Shown: piece after piece, positions 1 through 12,900 of the stretch | Numbering within the stretch: the stretch's first letter is position 1 | Layout: each line of letters starts with the position of its first letter | Assembly: GCA_002917775.1 (NCBI GenBank) | Contig: KZ627149.1 | Location: 694,526-758,525 of the forward strand | DNA length: 64,000 nt | Reading direction: 5' to 3' | From: Glaciozyma antarctica PI12 | Lineage: Eukaryota > Basidiomycota > Microbotryomycetes > Kriegeriales > Camptobasidiaceae | The notes under the pieces: model-generated | Told to the model about the DNA's origin: nothing | The model's input: the letters and a program-made list of their open reading frames with translations, nothing else | Database searches by the model: none | Made by a program: the position numbers and the translations under genes

Positions 1-38
1 TTCCCCGTCGACGGTGCTAACCCCGCTCGCTCGCACAG

Positions 39-630
39 TGCAAGAAGGGCGACACGATCGCCATCTTCCTCGAAAAGTGCCGTATCCAATTCCCCGAACT
101 CCGCGCCGTCTCAGTCGACAACCTCATGTACATCAAAGAAGACCTCATCATCCCCCACGTATGTTCTCCCCTCCTCTCCCACGCACCAACTAACGCCAAT
201 CACAGCACTACACCTTCTGTACGCCTCCTCCTCACTTCCTCCCTCCCGCCTCGTACTAACTTGCACCGCAGACGACTTCATAGTGAACAAGTACCGCGGT
301 AAATCAGGCCCTATGTTCAATTTCGACGTACACGACGACGTCCGCCTCGTCGCAGACGCCACGATCGAGAAAGACGAAGTGCGTCTCTCTCCCTCCCTCT
401 CCCTCCCTCTCCCTCCCTCTCCCTCCCTCTCCCTTTCCAAGCTGACGAACGCAGTCGCACGCTGGTAAAGTCGTCGAAAGGAGTTGGTACAATCGCTCGA
501 AACGTACGTTCTCTCTCTTCGACTGTGCGAGGGAGGCGCTGATAGGAAGACAGATATCTTCCCGGCGTCGAGGTGGGAGGTCTTTAACCCTGAGGCGGCG
601 AGGGAGAGGTACACGATTCATGGAGATTAG
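39..630 (+). CDS. XAP5/FAM50 domain protein, C-terminal part (partial)
   Basis: This is the last part of a gene that enters from the left edge; the window begins inside an intron with a gctaac branch site and an acceptor ending at 38. Exons at about 39-158, 206-218, 272-378, 455-503 and 554-630 join in frame to about 121 residues. Family hallmarks are visible: [45 protein letters not shown] and the closing [10 protein letters not shown]...YTIHGD. FAM50/XAP5 proteins are nuclear and associated with the spliceosome and transcription; in plants XAP5 acts in circadian timing and small-RNA control. The intron at 379-454 holds a pyrimidine microsatellite. The assignment to the family is secure, but the N-terminal half lies outside the window. 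Confidence 0.92.
383..436 (+). repeat. CTCCCT-type microsatellite in an intron
   Basis: An imperfect tandem of a ctctccctcc-like unit runs through most of the fourth visible intron of the XAP5 gene, directly after the donor. It lies wholly in the intron, so length changes would not affect the protein but would change the spacing between donor and branch point. Confidence 0.8.
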
Positions 631-944
631 GCGAGGGGTGGTAGTGGTAGTGTGTAGAATGCTGGAAGGACTGTTCGTCGACCCGTCGTGCTCGTTTAGC
701 TCTCCTCTCCTCAACTTTGACCGCACACCGAGTCTAGCGAAATCGAGCAAAAGTCCTCAGAACCATTTCAGTGGAGAAAGAGGAGGAGGGGTTGTAAAGC
801 GGGTGAGAAAGGGTGGAAAGCCTCGTAGTCAAAAAAAGGGGGGAGCTACGAGAGGTGGGGGCGAGAGAAGGAAGTGTATGGGGGAGGCGACCAACGATAC
901 GGCAAAGGGGGTAAAGACGAGGCAACGAAGGAGGGGGCAACGGT
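631..944. other. Convergent intergenic region
   Basis: This 314-bp spacer lies between the stop of the XAP5 gene (+) and the stop of the 14-3-3 gene (-). It should hold both 3' untranslated regions and is purine-rich on the + strand. I see no conserved ORF or RNA motif in it. Confidence 0.6.
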
Positions 945-2521
<1,577 letters not shown>

Positions 2522-3500
2522 GGTTGGAATGAGGGCTGGTCTGGGGTGGTTCGCGATTGATAAGTGCCGAGAGTGGCAGGGCGCGGGCGGGAGTGGGAGG
2601 TGATGGTCGAGTTGGACGTCGTTTGGTTCAAGTGGTTCGAGTAGAGGGGGAGGGCGTCGAGTTGTGGTTGGAGCGAGAGTGTCGCGTGAGAGTGACGAGG
2701 GTCGTTAACGGTTGGTAACGGGGGGAGGGCGAGAGGGAGACAGAGCGAGTCAGTACGGGTGGCTGGTGGCAGTCTGCGGTGTTCAGTATTGATCCTCACT
2801 TACGGGGAGAGTGGAGAGTTGGAGTTGGGAGTGAGGCGAAGGGGGGGCCAGTGCCTGGCGCCCGCTGGGCTGAACAGATATTCAATTTATATTCAGGCTC
2901 TAGCACCCCTTGAGCAAAATTATTTCAGACTTTTTATTTGCGAGGGCTTCCCCCTACTGGGGCTCCCTTACAAGACTTGCTGACTGCTTAGAGACTTGAA
3001 AAAAGACCTTTTCGTGAATCCTACTCCCTGGGCCAGCGGGGCGACACTTTGTTCGCATGCCTCAAGTTCTCGCTCCCGAACTTCGCTCTCGGTAGATTCT
3101 TACTCAGTTCTCTCGTGAAGGTGCTCTGTCTTTGTCTAGTTATAGACAGCCAGCTCAACTACGCGCAATCTACCGCCCTCAGCGCCAGGAACCTTTTTAA
3201 AATGGCCAGGACACCGCACCGTGCGAAGCTTCGCAGACTCGTTTTTTCCAACGGAGTTCCTCGTACCTCCGGTGTTCTGCTGAGAAATCGCAAGAGCATC
3301 TTAACGCTGCGATCTTGCTGCATTGCGGACGAGAAAGAGATCGGAAAACAACGGCAAGCAAGATCGCTTTGCAGGCCTGCGCTGGCCCGGCACGCGTCAG
3401 ACGTGCTCGAGGTCATTCGAGCAAGCCTTCCCTCTTGCCTTCCTACCACACCCCACCTCAACACCACCCGCCCAAAGCACACTCCATCACCTCGCCAACA
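2522..3500. other. Divergent intergenic region, 14-3-3 to LEA-like gene
   Basis: About 980 bp separate the 14-3-3 start (-) and the start at 3501 (+). The left third is the GC-rich 5' region of 14-3-3. The middle (about 2850-3050) is clearly more AT-rich and is listed separately as a possible mobile-element remnant. The right part, 3050-3500, holds only spurious short ORFs and probably the 5' leader of the next gene. Confidence 0.55.
2850..3048. repeat. AT-richer island with imperfect inverted ends (possible MITE remnant)
   Basis: The base composition drops from GC-rich to runs such as aaaattattt, tttttattt and gaaaaaaga. The left edge reads agtgcctggcgcccgctggg. The reverse complement of the right edge reads agtgtcgccccgctggcccagg, so both ends share agtg...cccgctgg. 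The interval is about 200 bp with no ORF. This resembles a small non-autonomous DNA transposon, but no target-site duplication is obvious and only one copy is seen in the window. It could equally be unusual promoter DNA or an unrecognised RNA gene. Confidence 0.3.
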
Positions 3501-4025
3501 ATGTCCTTCATCGTCCTCCGCCGCTCGCTCCTCAACTCGGCTCCTCGGCGCACCTTCGCCGTCTCCGCGTCCCACTTCAAGACCGTCACCGAGAGCGTCA
3601 AAGACGCCGCCGAGAAAGTAATCTCCTTATCCTCACCCTCCTCGCTCCGAACTGAAGCGACGACCAGGTTAACCGTGTCGCGGCGGATGCGGCGCTCAAG
3701 GGGATTGAGACGACGGAGCAGGTTAAGAACCAGGCTGTCGACGCTGCGGCGCCTATGATGGAGAAGGCGAAAGATGTGCGTTTTTGGATAATGGAGGAAG
3801 GAGTGAAGAGCTGATGAGGGTGCAGATGACGAGCGATGGGATGAGCGAGGCGAAGAAGACTTTGAACCAGGGGGAGAAGGATGTGAAGAAGGCTGGGTGA
3901 GTTTGTGCCTGTTTATGAAGAGGGATCGAGCTGATGGGTGTCGTCGGTGTAGGCTTCAGGCCAAGGCGACGATGGAGAACACCGCGGAGACGGTCAAGAA
4001 CGAGGCGAACAAGGCTACTCGCTAA
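3501..4025 (+). CDS. Small LEA-like protein with mitochondrial presequence
   Basis: Four exons (3501-3617, 3668-3775, 3826-3896, 3953-4025) join in frame to 122 residues. The first 20 or so residues (MSFIVLRRSLLNSAPRRTFA) are Arg-, Ser- and Leu-rich and free of acids, as in mitochondrial presequences. The rest is a run of Lys/Glu/Ala/Thr-rich amphipathic helix with repeats of the kind TVTESVKDAAEK, GMSEAKKTLNQG and TMENTAETVKNEA. This composition resembles group-3 LEA or apolipoprotein-like proteins, which are linked to desiccation and membrane protection. I do not recognise a specific orthologue, and the function is inferred from composition only. Confidence 0.75.
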
Positions 4026-4360
4026 GCGGGTTTGGAGCGGCGTGTGGAAATGAAGTACCGTTGTGCATACTCGCTCCATCGGTGCTGTTAGTGAGACTCG
4101 AGCGAGTTCGCAAGGAGGAGAATTGGCACGAAACGAGAGAAGTTTGCGTCCTCTTTTGCGTCAGACGGCGCTGGCTCCTTCAAGGCTCGCGCAGAGCAGC
4201 AAGTCGATCCCGCATCTTCACAACGTGTGAACCTGAAGCTTTTGGGAGCAGAGAACGGAGCAGAGTATCTCGAGGTAGCTCGGTCGCCTCGATCTCGAGC
4301 AGCGATTCGCGAAGTCAATCTCAGCGCGTCTTGCTCTCCCTTCTCCACACCACTGCTCCC
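4026..4360. other. Intergenic region
   Basis: This 335-bp spacer lies between two tandem + strand genes. It should contain the 3' end of the LEA-like gene and the promoter and leader of the DUF2256/DUF3253 gene. No further ORF or motif is supported. Confidence 0.5.
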
Positions 4361-5100
4361 ATGTCCACACTCTCCAAGCAGCTCACCAAAATCTGCAAGA
4401 ACTGTGGGCGCGAGATCAGTACGCTCCTTCCCTCCCACCTCTTAAAGCCCCGCTAAACGCCTCCCAGCGTGGCGCAAGAAGTGGGAGGTCCGTCCAACCC
4501 CCACGCCCTCACAACCCCTCTGACCCCTCCCAATGACAACAGAAGAACTGGTCCTCAATAGCCTACTGCAGTTCCTCCTGCCGTCGCCCGCTCGGCGCTC
4601 TAGACCTTGCCTTTGAGACGGGCATCATCGAGCTCCTCTCGGCGCGTCGACGGGAGGCGGTGGTGGGGATGAAGAAGGGCGGTGCGTCGCTGGCGAGTAT
4701 CACGGTGGAGGAGGTTGAGAGCATCGTCATGGCGCGGTGGGCGGCGGAGGGGAACGTCGAGGTGGATGAGCAGGACAAGGTGGAGGGGGAGGACGACAGA
4801 TCAGCTTCCCCTCCTCCGATCTCCTCTCAAGCTCCTACGAACCGATCAGCACCTACGCACGTCCGGGAACGAGCGAGGAAAGCTGCTCGGCGGCTAGTCG
4901 ATCGGCGGGTGGTCGAGATCTGGCAGAAGGGGCCAAGGGGGATGGCGGTGGTGAACCCGTCGTTTGCGAAAGGGACGCTGGAGCTGCGAGGGGTAGAGGG
5001 ACAGCCGGTCGAGTTGGTGGTGCCGAGTGTGGAGGTGCGAGAGGAGGTGGAGAAGGAGGAGGAGGGAGGGAAGGGAGAGAAGGGGAGAAGGAAGCGGTAG
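4361..5100 (+). CDS. DUF2256-DUF3253 two-domain protein
   Basis: Three exons (4361-4418, 4468-4487, 4543-5100) give about 211 residues. The N-terminus carries a four-cysteine zinc-ribbon-like DUF2256 module: KICKNCGREITWRKKWE followed by YCSSSCRR. It is followed by a DUF3253-like segment (DLAFETGIIELLSARR ... SITVEEVESIVMARW) and then a second block (KAARRLVDRRVVEIWQKG...), interrupted by an acidic linker. The C-terminus is a low-complexity Glu/Lys/Arg tail. Both domains are uncharacterised and best known from bacteria, where they occur alone or fused. A role in nucleic-acid binding is only a guess from the Cys pairs and basic tail. The tiny 20-nt middle exon is required to keep the frame. 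Confidence 0.8.
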
Positions 5101-5285
5101 AGTTCGTTGGGGTTTGGCTAGAAGGTAGAAACGCTTGTTGTATCGCCAGGGGAGTTCAGAGTTTACGCTTAGCCTTAAAGGGCGGAAGGGGGGAACCAAA
5201 CCTGCGCCGACTTGGAGGAGCTCGTGTCGACGACGGGCGGCTCTCTTCCTGTTCCACAACCTCCTCCGCTTGGGAGTTAAACAAG

Positions 5286-8200
5286 ATGGTAAGTAGAAGC
5301 AGCTACAGGTGGACCCGCCAGAGCTAATCCTTTGCTTGCAGCACTTCCCCTCTCCTCTCCCCACTACCCGCCTCTCCGTCTCAACCACCGCAGTACCAGC
5401 CGCTCCCTCTCCCGTCGCCCGTCCACCACCTTTGAAATCCTCAGCCAATCGCGGCAAGAAGAGCAAGTTTAGGGATTCACTAGGCGGGTTACAGGAGGAG
5501 GAAGGGGAGGAGGTCCTCTCTATCGTTCGAGGACCGGAGCCGGACGACGAGGAGGGGAGCGGGGTATGGGCTGTACTAGGGCGCGAGGACGTGAGCGTTT
5601 GGAGCATAAGGGTAAGATCGTCTCACCGTAGCTGCGCCCGAGCTAGCCCAGCTAACCCTGCTCCTCGTCAGCCCAAGGTCGTGCTCGCGAAGCTCTGTCG
5701 CTCCCCACTATCTCTCCGCACTCACGGCCCCAACGCGACCCTCGTCTTCCATTCCGCCTCTCGCATCGTCATCACCACCACTTCAGGCCACCATCTCCTC
5801 TACTCCATCACTCCAGCCGACACCGTCCTCGCCAAACGAGGTAATACGGCGTACGTCCTCCCCGGCGGGGATAAGGGGAGCCAGGCTTGGCCGAGGGGAC
5901 CTGGAGAAGGGAGGGACGTCGAAGGAACTGTCTTGCGGGAAGAGGGGACGCGTGGGATGGCAGTGGGTGATGGAGTCGGATGGTAAGCGAGCTCGCTACC
6001 TTGCGATTCGACGGCGGCCAGCTGACGCTCCCTCGCACGCAGTGTTTGCGCGACGAATCATTCGCTCTTTGTTGCCGTGAACGATCCCCCTTCCCTTCGC
6101 ATCGTCCCCTTCCCAGTCGCGTACGGCGATCCAGGACCTCGGACCTCTACTTCGCGAGAAGCGGGACGCAGTTCCGGCTGGGATGGGCTAGGAGTAGCTC
6201 TGAAAGGAGGTGGAGAGTCCGAGGCGGTCGTACTGGACGACTGGAAGTGGCTGATAGGACACGGCGATGGTAGGTTTCCTTTCTCCAACTTCGCAAGGAC
6301 CGAAGTAACGCTCCGCTTCGCACGCAGTCACGATCGTCTCCCTCCTCGCTCTCCCCCTCTCGTCCGACCCTTTCTCTCCCTTTGCTCCCGACCCTCACTC
6401 TCCTTCTTCCTCCCCCTCCTCTTCCACTCGCTCTCCGCAAGATTTCGTCATGCTCACCTCCGACGGCCGCGCCTACCTCGTCCACTGGGGTCCCTCCTCC
6501 TCCACCCTCGCCGCCGTCCTGCCTCCTCAGAAACTCTCTCCGGAAACTCCAGAAGCGGAAGAAGAAGTCCTATTCGACGAGAAGGTCGAGTTGCGGAGGG
6601 AGCTCGAGAGCGAAAAGTGGGAGTGGGAGGGCAGGTGCTTCTTCCCGCCGAGGACGCAGGAGGGGGAGGAAGGGATTGCGGAGCAGGAGTTGGAGCTGGA
6701 TAAATGGAAGGCGGGGAGCTCGCTGGGGGTGAACGAGAAGATGAGCTTGGTGGCGGTCGGGTGCGAGGAGTGCGTTCCTCCGTTTTTCTCCCTGAAGGTG
6801 GCACGCGCTGATTTCCCAACTGAGTACAGTGGGACTCTGGCGGTATTCAATCTTTTCCCTAGTAAACCGGGACAGAAACTGTCGAACTCCACCGGCGGGC
6901 GCGACCTCGCCACTCCCACGCTCTCGCACGTCCTCTCCCTCCGCAACTCGCTCAACTCGACCGCTTCGGGCCTCGACACCGGACGAGCCACCTGTCTCTC
7001 CTGGTCCGTCGTCACCCTCTTCTTGTCACTCGTACTGACTGTCCTCGCAGGTCCTCGGATGGTTACGCACTGGCCGTGGGTTGGGAGCTCGGGTGGTCGG
7101 TGTGGTCGGTGTATGGAAGGCTGGGATCATGGTCGGTCGCTGGGTCGCTCAGCAGCGGGTATGGCGTCGAGGGAGAGAAGAGCGAGTCGTTCGAGGATCA
7201 CTTTATGCACGGCGTGCGAAATCTCGTGAGTCCCCGTCCTCAGTAGCTTTGGTGAGCTCACTGCTGATGAGCTGCGGACGAAAAGTTCTGGAGTCCAGGG
7301 AACCTGGAGCTCTTCGTGCTGTGTCCGCCGCCGGTGCATCCGAAGAAGAAGCGTGCGTGCTCGCTTCGCTGTAGTGAGCTCAACTGACCCTGATGATTTG
7401 CGCAGCTCACGACGAGCAGCTCTTCGTGATTCCTTTCGCAAAAAGTGCCGTCGCAGCTGTCCACACTCCCGTCCGTATCTCGAAGCCTTGACGTTTCGCT
7501 TGCTGACGCTTCGCATCTCGCAGGACAACACGAAGCACGCGTTCCTGCAGATGGACGACCGAGTTCTCGTCTACCGCGGCGCTGATCAGCCCGACATGAG
7601 CGTTATCAACCCCGAATCCGACGTCTGGCAGCACATCAAGGTCCGCTCCTCTCAATCTCGTCGTTATCTCACGAAGCTCACACAACTCCTGCCAGCTTCC
7701 TGCGACCTACATCGCCCTACATCATCCCATTCGCTACGCCGTCATTTCTTCAGACGCTCGCCTCATCGCTGTCGCTGGTCGAAGAGGCCTCACGCACTAC
7801 AACGCGCTGAGCGGTCGTTGGAAGCTGTTCGAGGTGGAGAAGGAGGAGGACTCGCTGCGAGTCGTCGGAGGAATGGCCTGGTGGTCGAACGTTCTTATCG
7901 TGGCGTGCATCGAGGGAGGAGTTTACCAGGTCAGTAGCGCGCTCATTCGCCTCCGTTCAAGCTGACCAAAGAGCATGGCAACAGCTCCGCCTCTTTTCGC
8001 GCGACAAGCCTCTCTCCCTCGCCGACTCGCTCGAAGTCGTCCCTCTCAGCTCTGAGCCCCTCCTCCTCTCCGTCTTCGATTCCTCTCTCCTCGTCTACAC
8101 CGCCGATAACACCTTCCACCACTTCCTCATTCACCAAACCCGTTCTGGAGCCACGCGATTACGCACGTGCGGCAGCATCGGCTTCGAAGGCGTCGTGGCT

Positions 8201-9843
8201 GATCCGACCAAGGTGCGCGGGATGAGCTGGCTCGTCCCTAAATCTCAGCAGCGTTCGTCCTTCCTCCTCCAGTCCGCCACCATTGCTGACCCGTTTCGCA
8301 GGCTTCGGAGATCCCGCAGACGACCTCAACGTCGCGACCATCATCTTCCTCATCAACGGCAAGGTCGACCTCCTCGTCGTCCTCGACGCGCAGCGCACGA
8401 AGAGGTCAAGTACGATATGCAGATTCTCGCGGACCGTATCGAGTTCTACTGGACGCACTTGTCGGGAATCGGGACGCTCGAGAACTCGCTTTGGGGATGG
8501 GATGGCAGTCGGATCCGCATCTGGCTTGATGCGTTGACGATCGAGAAGACGAAGCTGGATGTGAAGCGGGATGCGTACGAGTCGGTTACGGAGAGCGTGG
8601 GCATTCCGCTGGACTTTTATCCCTTGGGTGCGTACTTTCTGCTGGAATTCTGTGCAGAGGCTGACTTGGACTCGCAGCTGTGCTCATGGACAAGGGCATC
8701 ATCGTCGGCGTCGACCAGGAGACGTCGTTGCGCAAGTCGCTCGACTTCGCCATTTTCCGCATCATCACGACTGTGAGCCAGTCTCCCTCCTCGTGGTCGC
8801 GGTGTCCTAATCTCTCACTCGGCAGACGCACCTCTTCATTCACCATGTCCTCCGCTTCCACCTCACCAAGGACCAGCGCAAAGAAGCCGTCCTTTTCGCC
8901 TCGCACTACCAACACCTCGTCTACTTCGCCCACGCGCTCGAGATTCTTCTCCACGCCGTCCTCGAGGACGAAGCCGATGCTCGACCTTCGACCCCCGCTC
9001 CAGCTCTCGCGGAGGACGAATCAGCGCCTGAGGACGACGCTGCCGTCCTTCCTCGCGTCGTCGAATTCCTCGACCACTTCGACGAAGCACTCCAGGTCGT
9101 CGTGGGATGTGCTCGGAAAACGGAGGTCGCACGGTGGGAGTTCTTGTTCGATGTCGTTGGCAAGCCTCGGGACCTCTTCGAGGTGCGTACGTTTTGCTGG
9201 CCACGTCCGTTCTGTGAACTGACGGGTCTCTGATCGCAGAAATGCATCTCATCCGGCTTCCTCAAGGTCGCGGCGTCCTACCTCCTCGTACTGCACAACC
9301 TCGAGCCCATCGAGCAAAGCAGCAAGGTCCATCTTTTGCTATCGCTGACCGTCTGCTGTCTAACATGCTCCTTCGCAGGACACCGTTCGGCTCCTAAAAG
9401 CAGCAATGCTCGCAGGAGAGTGGGTTGTACGTTGATCTTTGAGCGCTTCGTCGCCTAAGCTGACGTTCTCCACAGCTGTGTCGAGAGCTGCTACGATTCC
9501 TTTACAGCCTCGATCGAACGGGCTTGGTTCTGCGAACGGCCTTGAGCGCAGGTACGTCGATCCTTGCTTCTCAGCCGACGCTGCTAACCCGTCGAACCCT
9601 GCAGGAGCCGCCTTGCCGCCAGGTCACCTCGCGCCCGAAAGCAGCACTCGTCCGGAGCTGCGACGCAGTCTCTCCTCTCCGGGCCCGCTCGCCAGCCCTT
9701 CATCATTAGGTCCAGGACGTCTCGGGCTCGGGCTGGGATCCCTTCTGGGTCGCGCGGGGCTAGGATCGCTGCAGACGCGTCCCTACAACTTGGAGCGCAG
9801 CATGAGACCGAACAGCGGTCTCGACAGACCCAACTCGCAATAG
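5286..9843 (+). CDS. RIC1: RIC1, subunit of the Ric1-Rgp1 Rab GEF
   Basis: A long gene with about 20 short introns encodes roughly 1,150 residues. With Rgp1, Ric1 activates the Rab GTPase Ypt6/Rab6 at the late Golgi for retrograde traffic. The N-terminal half is WD-like beta-propeller sequence (for example ATLVFHSASRIVITTTSG, SDGYALAVGWELGWSVWSVYG, RYAVISSDARLIAVAGRRGL). The C-terminal half has the helical RIC1 domain (for example THLFIHHVLRFHLTKDQRKEA and FLDHFDEALQVVVGCARKTE, ending with LAGEWVLCRELLRFL). It ends in a Ser/Leu/Arg-rich tail. Only the start codon lies in the first exon: ATG 5286-5288 is followed at once by the donor gtaagt, and translation resumes at 5342 with HFPSPLP. The family call is confident; the smallest exons are less certain. 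Confidence 0.88.
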
Positions 9844-9971
9844 CAATCGTACTTTAGCGTCTTTGGTCCGTGGTTCTTCTCACTCTCTCGTTCGATCGTT
9901 CAGCGTTCGTCGTTCGTCGCGCGCATACGATTTCGTGCCGCATCTCCATCATTCTCCGCATTAACCGCATC

Positions 9972-12900
9972 TCAAACCTGCCTCTCACAACCAGTGCCGA
10001 CCCTCGACCCTGAACAACCAGTGCCGACCCTGACCCTGAACTCCCCCTCCCCCCTCCTCCCCCCTCCTCCTCCTCGCCCAATCACTCCCGGGCCGTGCGC
10101 ATTCGACAGCTGCGGACTAAACGCTCCTCCGTATGACTGAGTCGGGTAGAGCTGGTGCGCCGGCTGATGCTGCTGGTGCTGCGACATCTGGATCGGCGAC
10201 GCGGGATACCCCCCAAACACCGTGCGCCCGTCCGCTTGGGGCATTCCGTACCCATCGCGGTACGTCGCTGGCTGCCCGAGACCGTTGACGTAGCCTGGGA
10301 GGAACCCTGGCGCCATTGAAGGCGAGCGCGCAAAGTTTCCTCCGCGACCGACGACGCCGTGCGCTCCTCCTCCTCCAGCACCGACCGCGCCAAACGCTCC
10401 TCCACCTGCTCCAACTGCTCCGTTGGACATTTGCGATCCGTAGCCCTGCGCAATGAGGGCGGGGTTGGTGATGCCTTGGGGAGGAGGGCGGTAGCTGGCG
10501 AAGAGGGGAGGTTGGGACGGTGGGAGAGAGGCGAAGGGGTTTGGCGAGTAGCTCTGGTGCATCGGCGTTGCCGAGTACGACGGTTGGGGAGAAATGGAGA
10601 AGGAGGGGTAGAGGTGGGGCTGGCCATATTGGAGCGAGTGGGGAGGACCCGACGTAGGGAGGAAGGGCTGCGACGAGTAGCCGACTGGCGAACCGGCGGG
10701 CTGGAACTGGGACGGTCCTTGACGCATGTACGGGTAGCGAGGCGCGGCCGGGTTGAGCGTCTCGGGGACGTTGTACGAGGAGAAAGACGGGGCGGCCGCT
10801 CGTAGTCGTGCCTCGTCCTTCGCTCCGCGCTTCGGCGCCGCTTGTCCCTCAATCGATCCTTCGTCCTCCGACTTGAGGTCCGCGAACGAGTTGGGGATCG
10901 CAGAGGGGAAGTCGTCGGGGTCGGCAATGCCCTGCAGCGAGTTCTCGAGCTGGGCTCCGCCGAGGCTGATAGATCGCGCGTGCGTCGGAGGGTCGGCGGA
11001 AGGGGCAGACCAGACTGAAGGTGCGGTCGGGTTGAGCACGGAAAGCGACAACGGCGCCGCAGTCGACCATGGCGCGGCTGCTGCGTTCGTCGAGGTCGTG
11101 GGCTCGAAAGTTGACGAATCCTGAAGATGAGAGCGCGTCAGGAATAAGCTTCAGCGAAGGAAGAAAGCAACTGACGAGAGAGTGCGCCAGAGCATCAGCT
11201 CCAGGAGCAGCCAACGACTCCCTCGGCGTCATCTCCACCACTTCCCCGTTCAACTCGCTCGTCACCATAAACATCCCGTCCGCTCGCTCGATCGGCGCGA
11301 CGACAGCTTCCTCGCGAGGGGTCGATGCCGCGCTGTAGAACGCGACGTCGGACCTGACGCCCACGTCCGAGTCGCTCGACGCCTTCGACGCTGAACTGCG
11401 CGCATCGACGACCGTCGGCGTTATGCTCGAGCTGGCGAAGCTCTCCTCCGGAGCCGACTGCGGTAGACCTCCTCGCTGCCACAAGCGCTGGTTGCCCAGT
11501 CCTCGTCCGCCGTCTCGCTTCGAATCCTCGGTCGGGGTGGAGGTGGACTCGTCGGCTTGAGGGGGAGACGTTGAGGATAATGGCGCGGATGAGTGAGAGG
11601 CCAAGGAGTGTACGAGGCGACGTTTGGCGATGTGCACGGGGCAGATGACGGCGCCCTTGCGGTACTGCTTGGGGATGAGGAGGTCGTCCCGAGAGAGTCG
11701 GCGGGTGGCGAGGTTGGGGATGGGCGGGCTCCACGAGAGGATGAGGACGCGGAGGGGGTTTTGAACGTTGAAGAAGGCCTTGATTTGGCGAGGGTGGGGT
11801 GGTCGAAGAGGTTTGGATGAGGCGGGGAACCGCACGGCGTACGCCTTCCATGCCGGAGGTGGCGACTGAGACCTTTCGACCTTCGTCGACTCGAATAGCG
11901 GCAGCGGATCCCGGTTCTCGAACGACGCCGGCGAGCGAACGGGCTTCTTCGCCTCCGTGCGACCTCGTCCCTTCCCCTTCGGTTCCGTTACGATGGCGGC
12001 GGGCTTCGATACGACCTCGAGTGCATTCGATGCGAGGAGGAAAGTGGCGGGAAGGAGGGGAGCCGCGCTGAGCTGGCGAGGAGCCGTCGCTGCGAAGGAA
12101 GGCTTGGCCGCTGGAAGCTTGACGGTGGGGACGAGGGATGGCGAGCTCGTATCGGACCTCGGGACAGTTTCGGCGACGTCGCCGCCAGCGATCTTGGGCG
12201 TGCTGGGCGCACCCATCGCGCCCTTGATCCGCGACATGAGATCCTCGAGAACCGACATCTCGGGGACCTTGAACGCGGCGGCCTTCGGCGGTCCTGCGGG
12301 TGCCAGCGGCTTGCGGGACGACGCCGTGGGCGAAGGAGGTGCGACGGCGAGGGCTGGAGGGTCCGTCGAAGGCGTCGAGATCGAAGGACGAGCTGCGTCG
12401 ACGACCTCGGACGTCGGCGGACGCATGCTCGCGACTGGTCGTGCAGGCGTGTCGACTGGTCGGGGCGAGCGCTCTTCGAGGCGGTTGGCGAGCTCCGCCG
12501 CCAGGTGAGGAGGCACTTGCCGAGTCGCTGCTGGCGCCGCAATCGGCGCGTCCGGGCGTCTCCAAACGCGTTCGTCGGCTGGAGGTGCGGGCCTGGGATC
12601 GAGCGGAGGACGAGTCGTCGTCTCTGCCGCTGCTTCTGCCGGCTTGGTCAGCGCCATCGCAACGGCAGCCACGACAGGTGGTCGTGCGATCGGTGCGCGC
12701 TCGGGTGTCGGCTCCTGCGGCGCTCTGGACGCAAGATGAGGAGGCACGCCGCGTGCGAGGATGTGGGTGGGTTCGGGCCTTGCAAATGTCGGGACGGGGT
12801 GGGGAGTGGCGGCGACGGGAGGTAGGGGTCCGCGAGCGCGCTCGCGCCATGAGTCTGCTGCTCGATCCGTGCTGGGACCAGTGGGCGGGAGACGACTAGC

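Noticed and set aside
3049-3621. A 190-residue + strand ORF upstream of the LEA-like gene
   Set aside because: It overlaps the real exon in another frame and lacks domain features.
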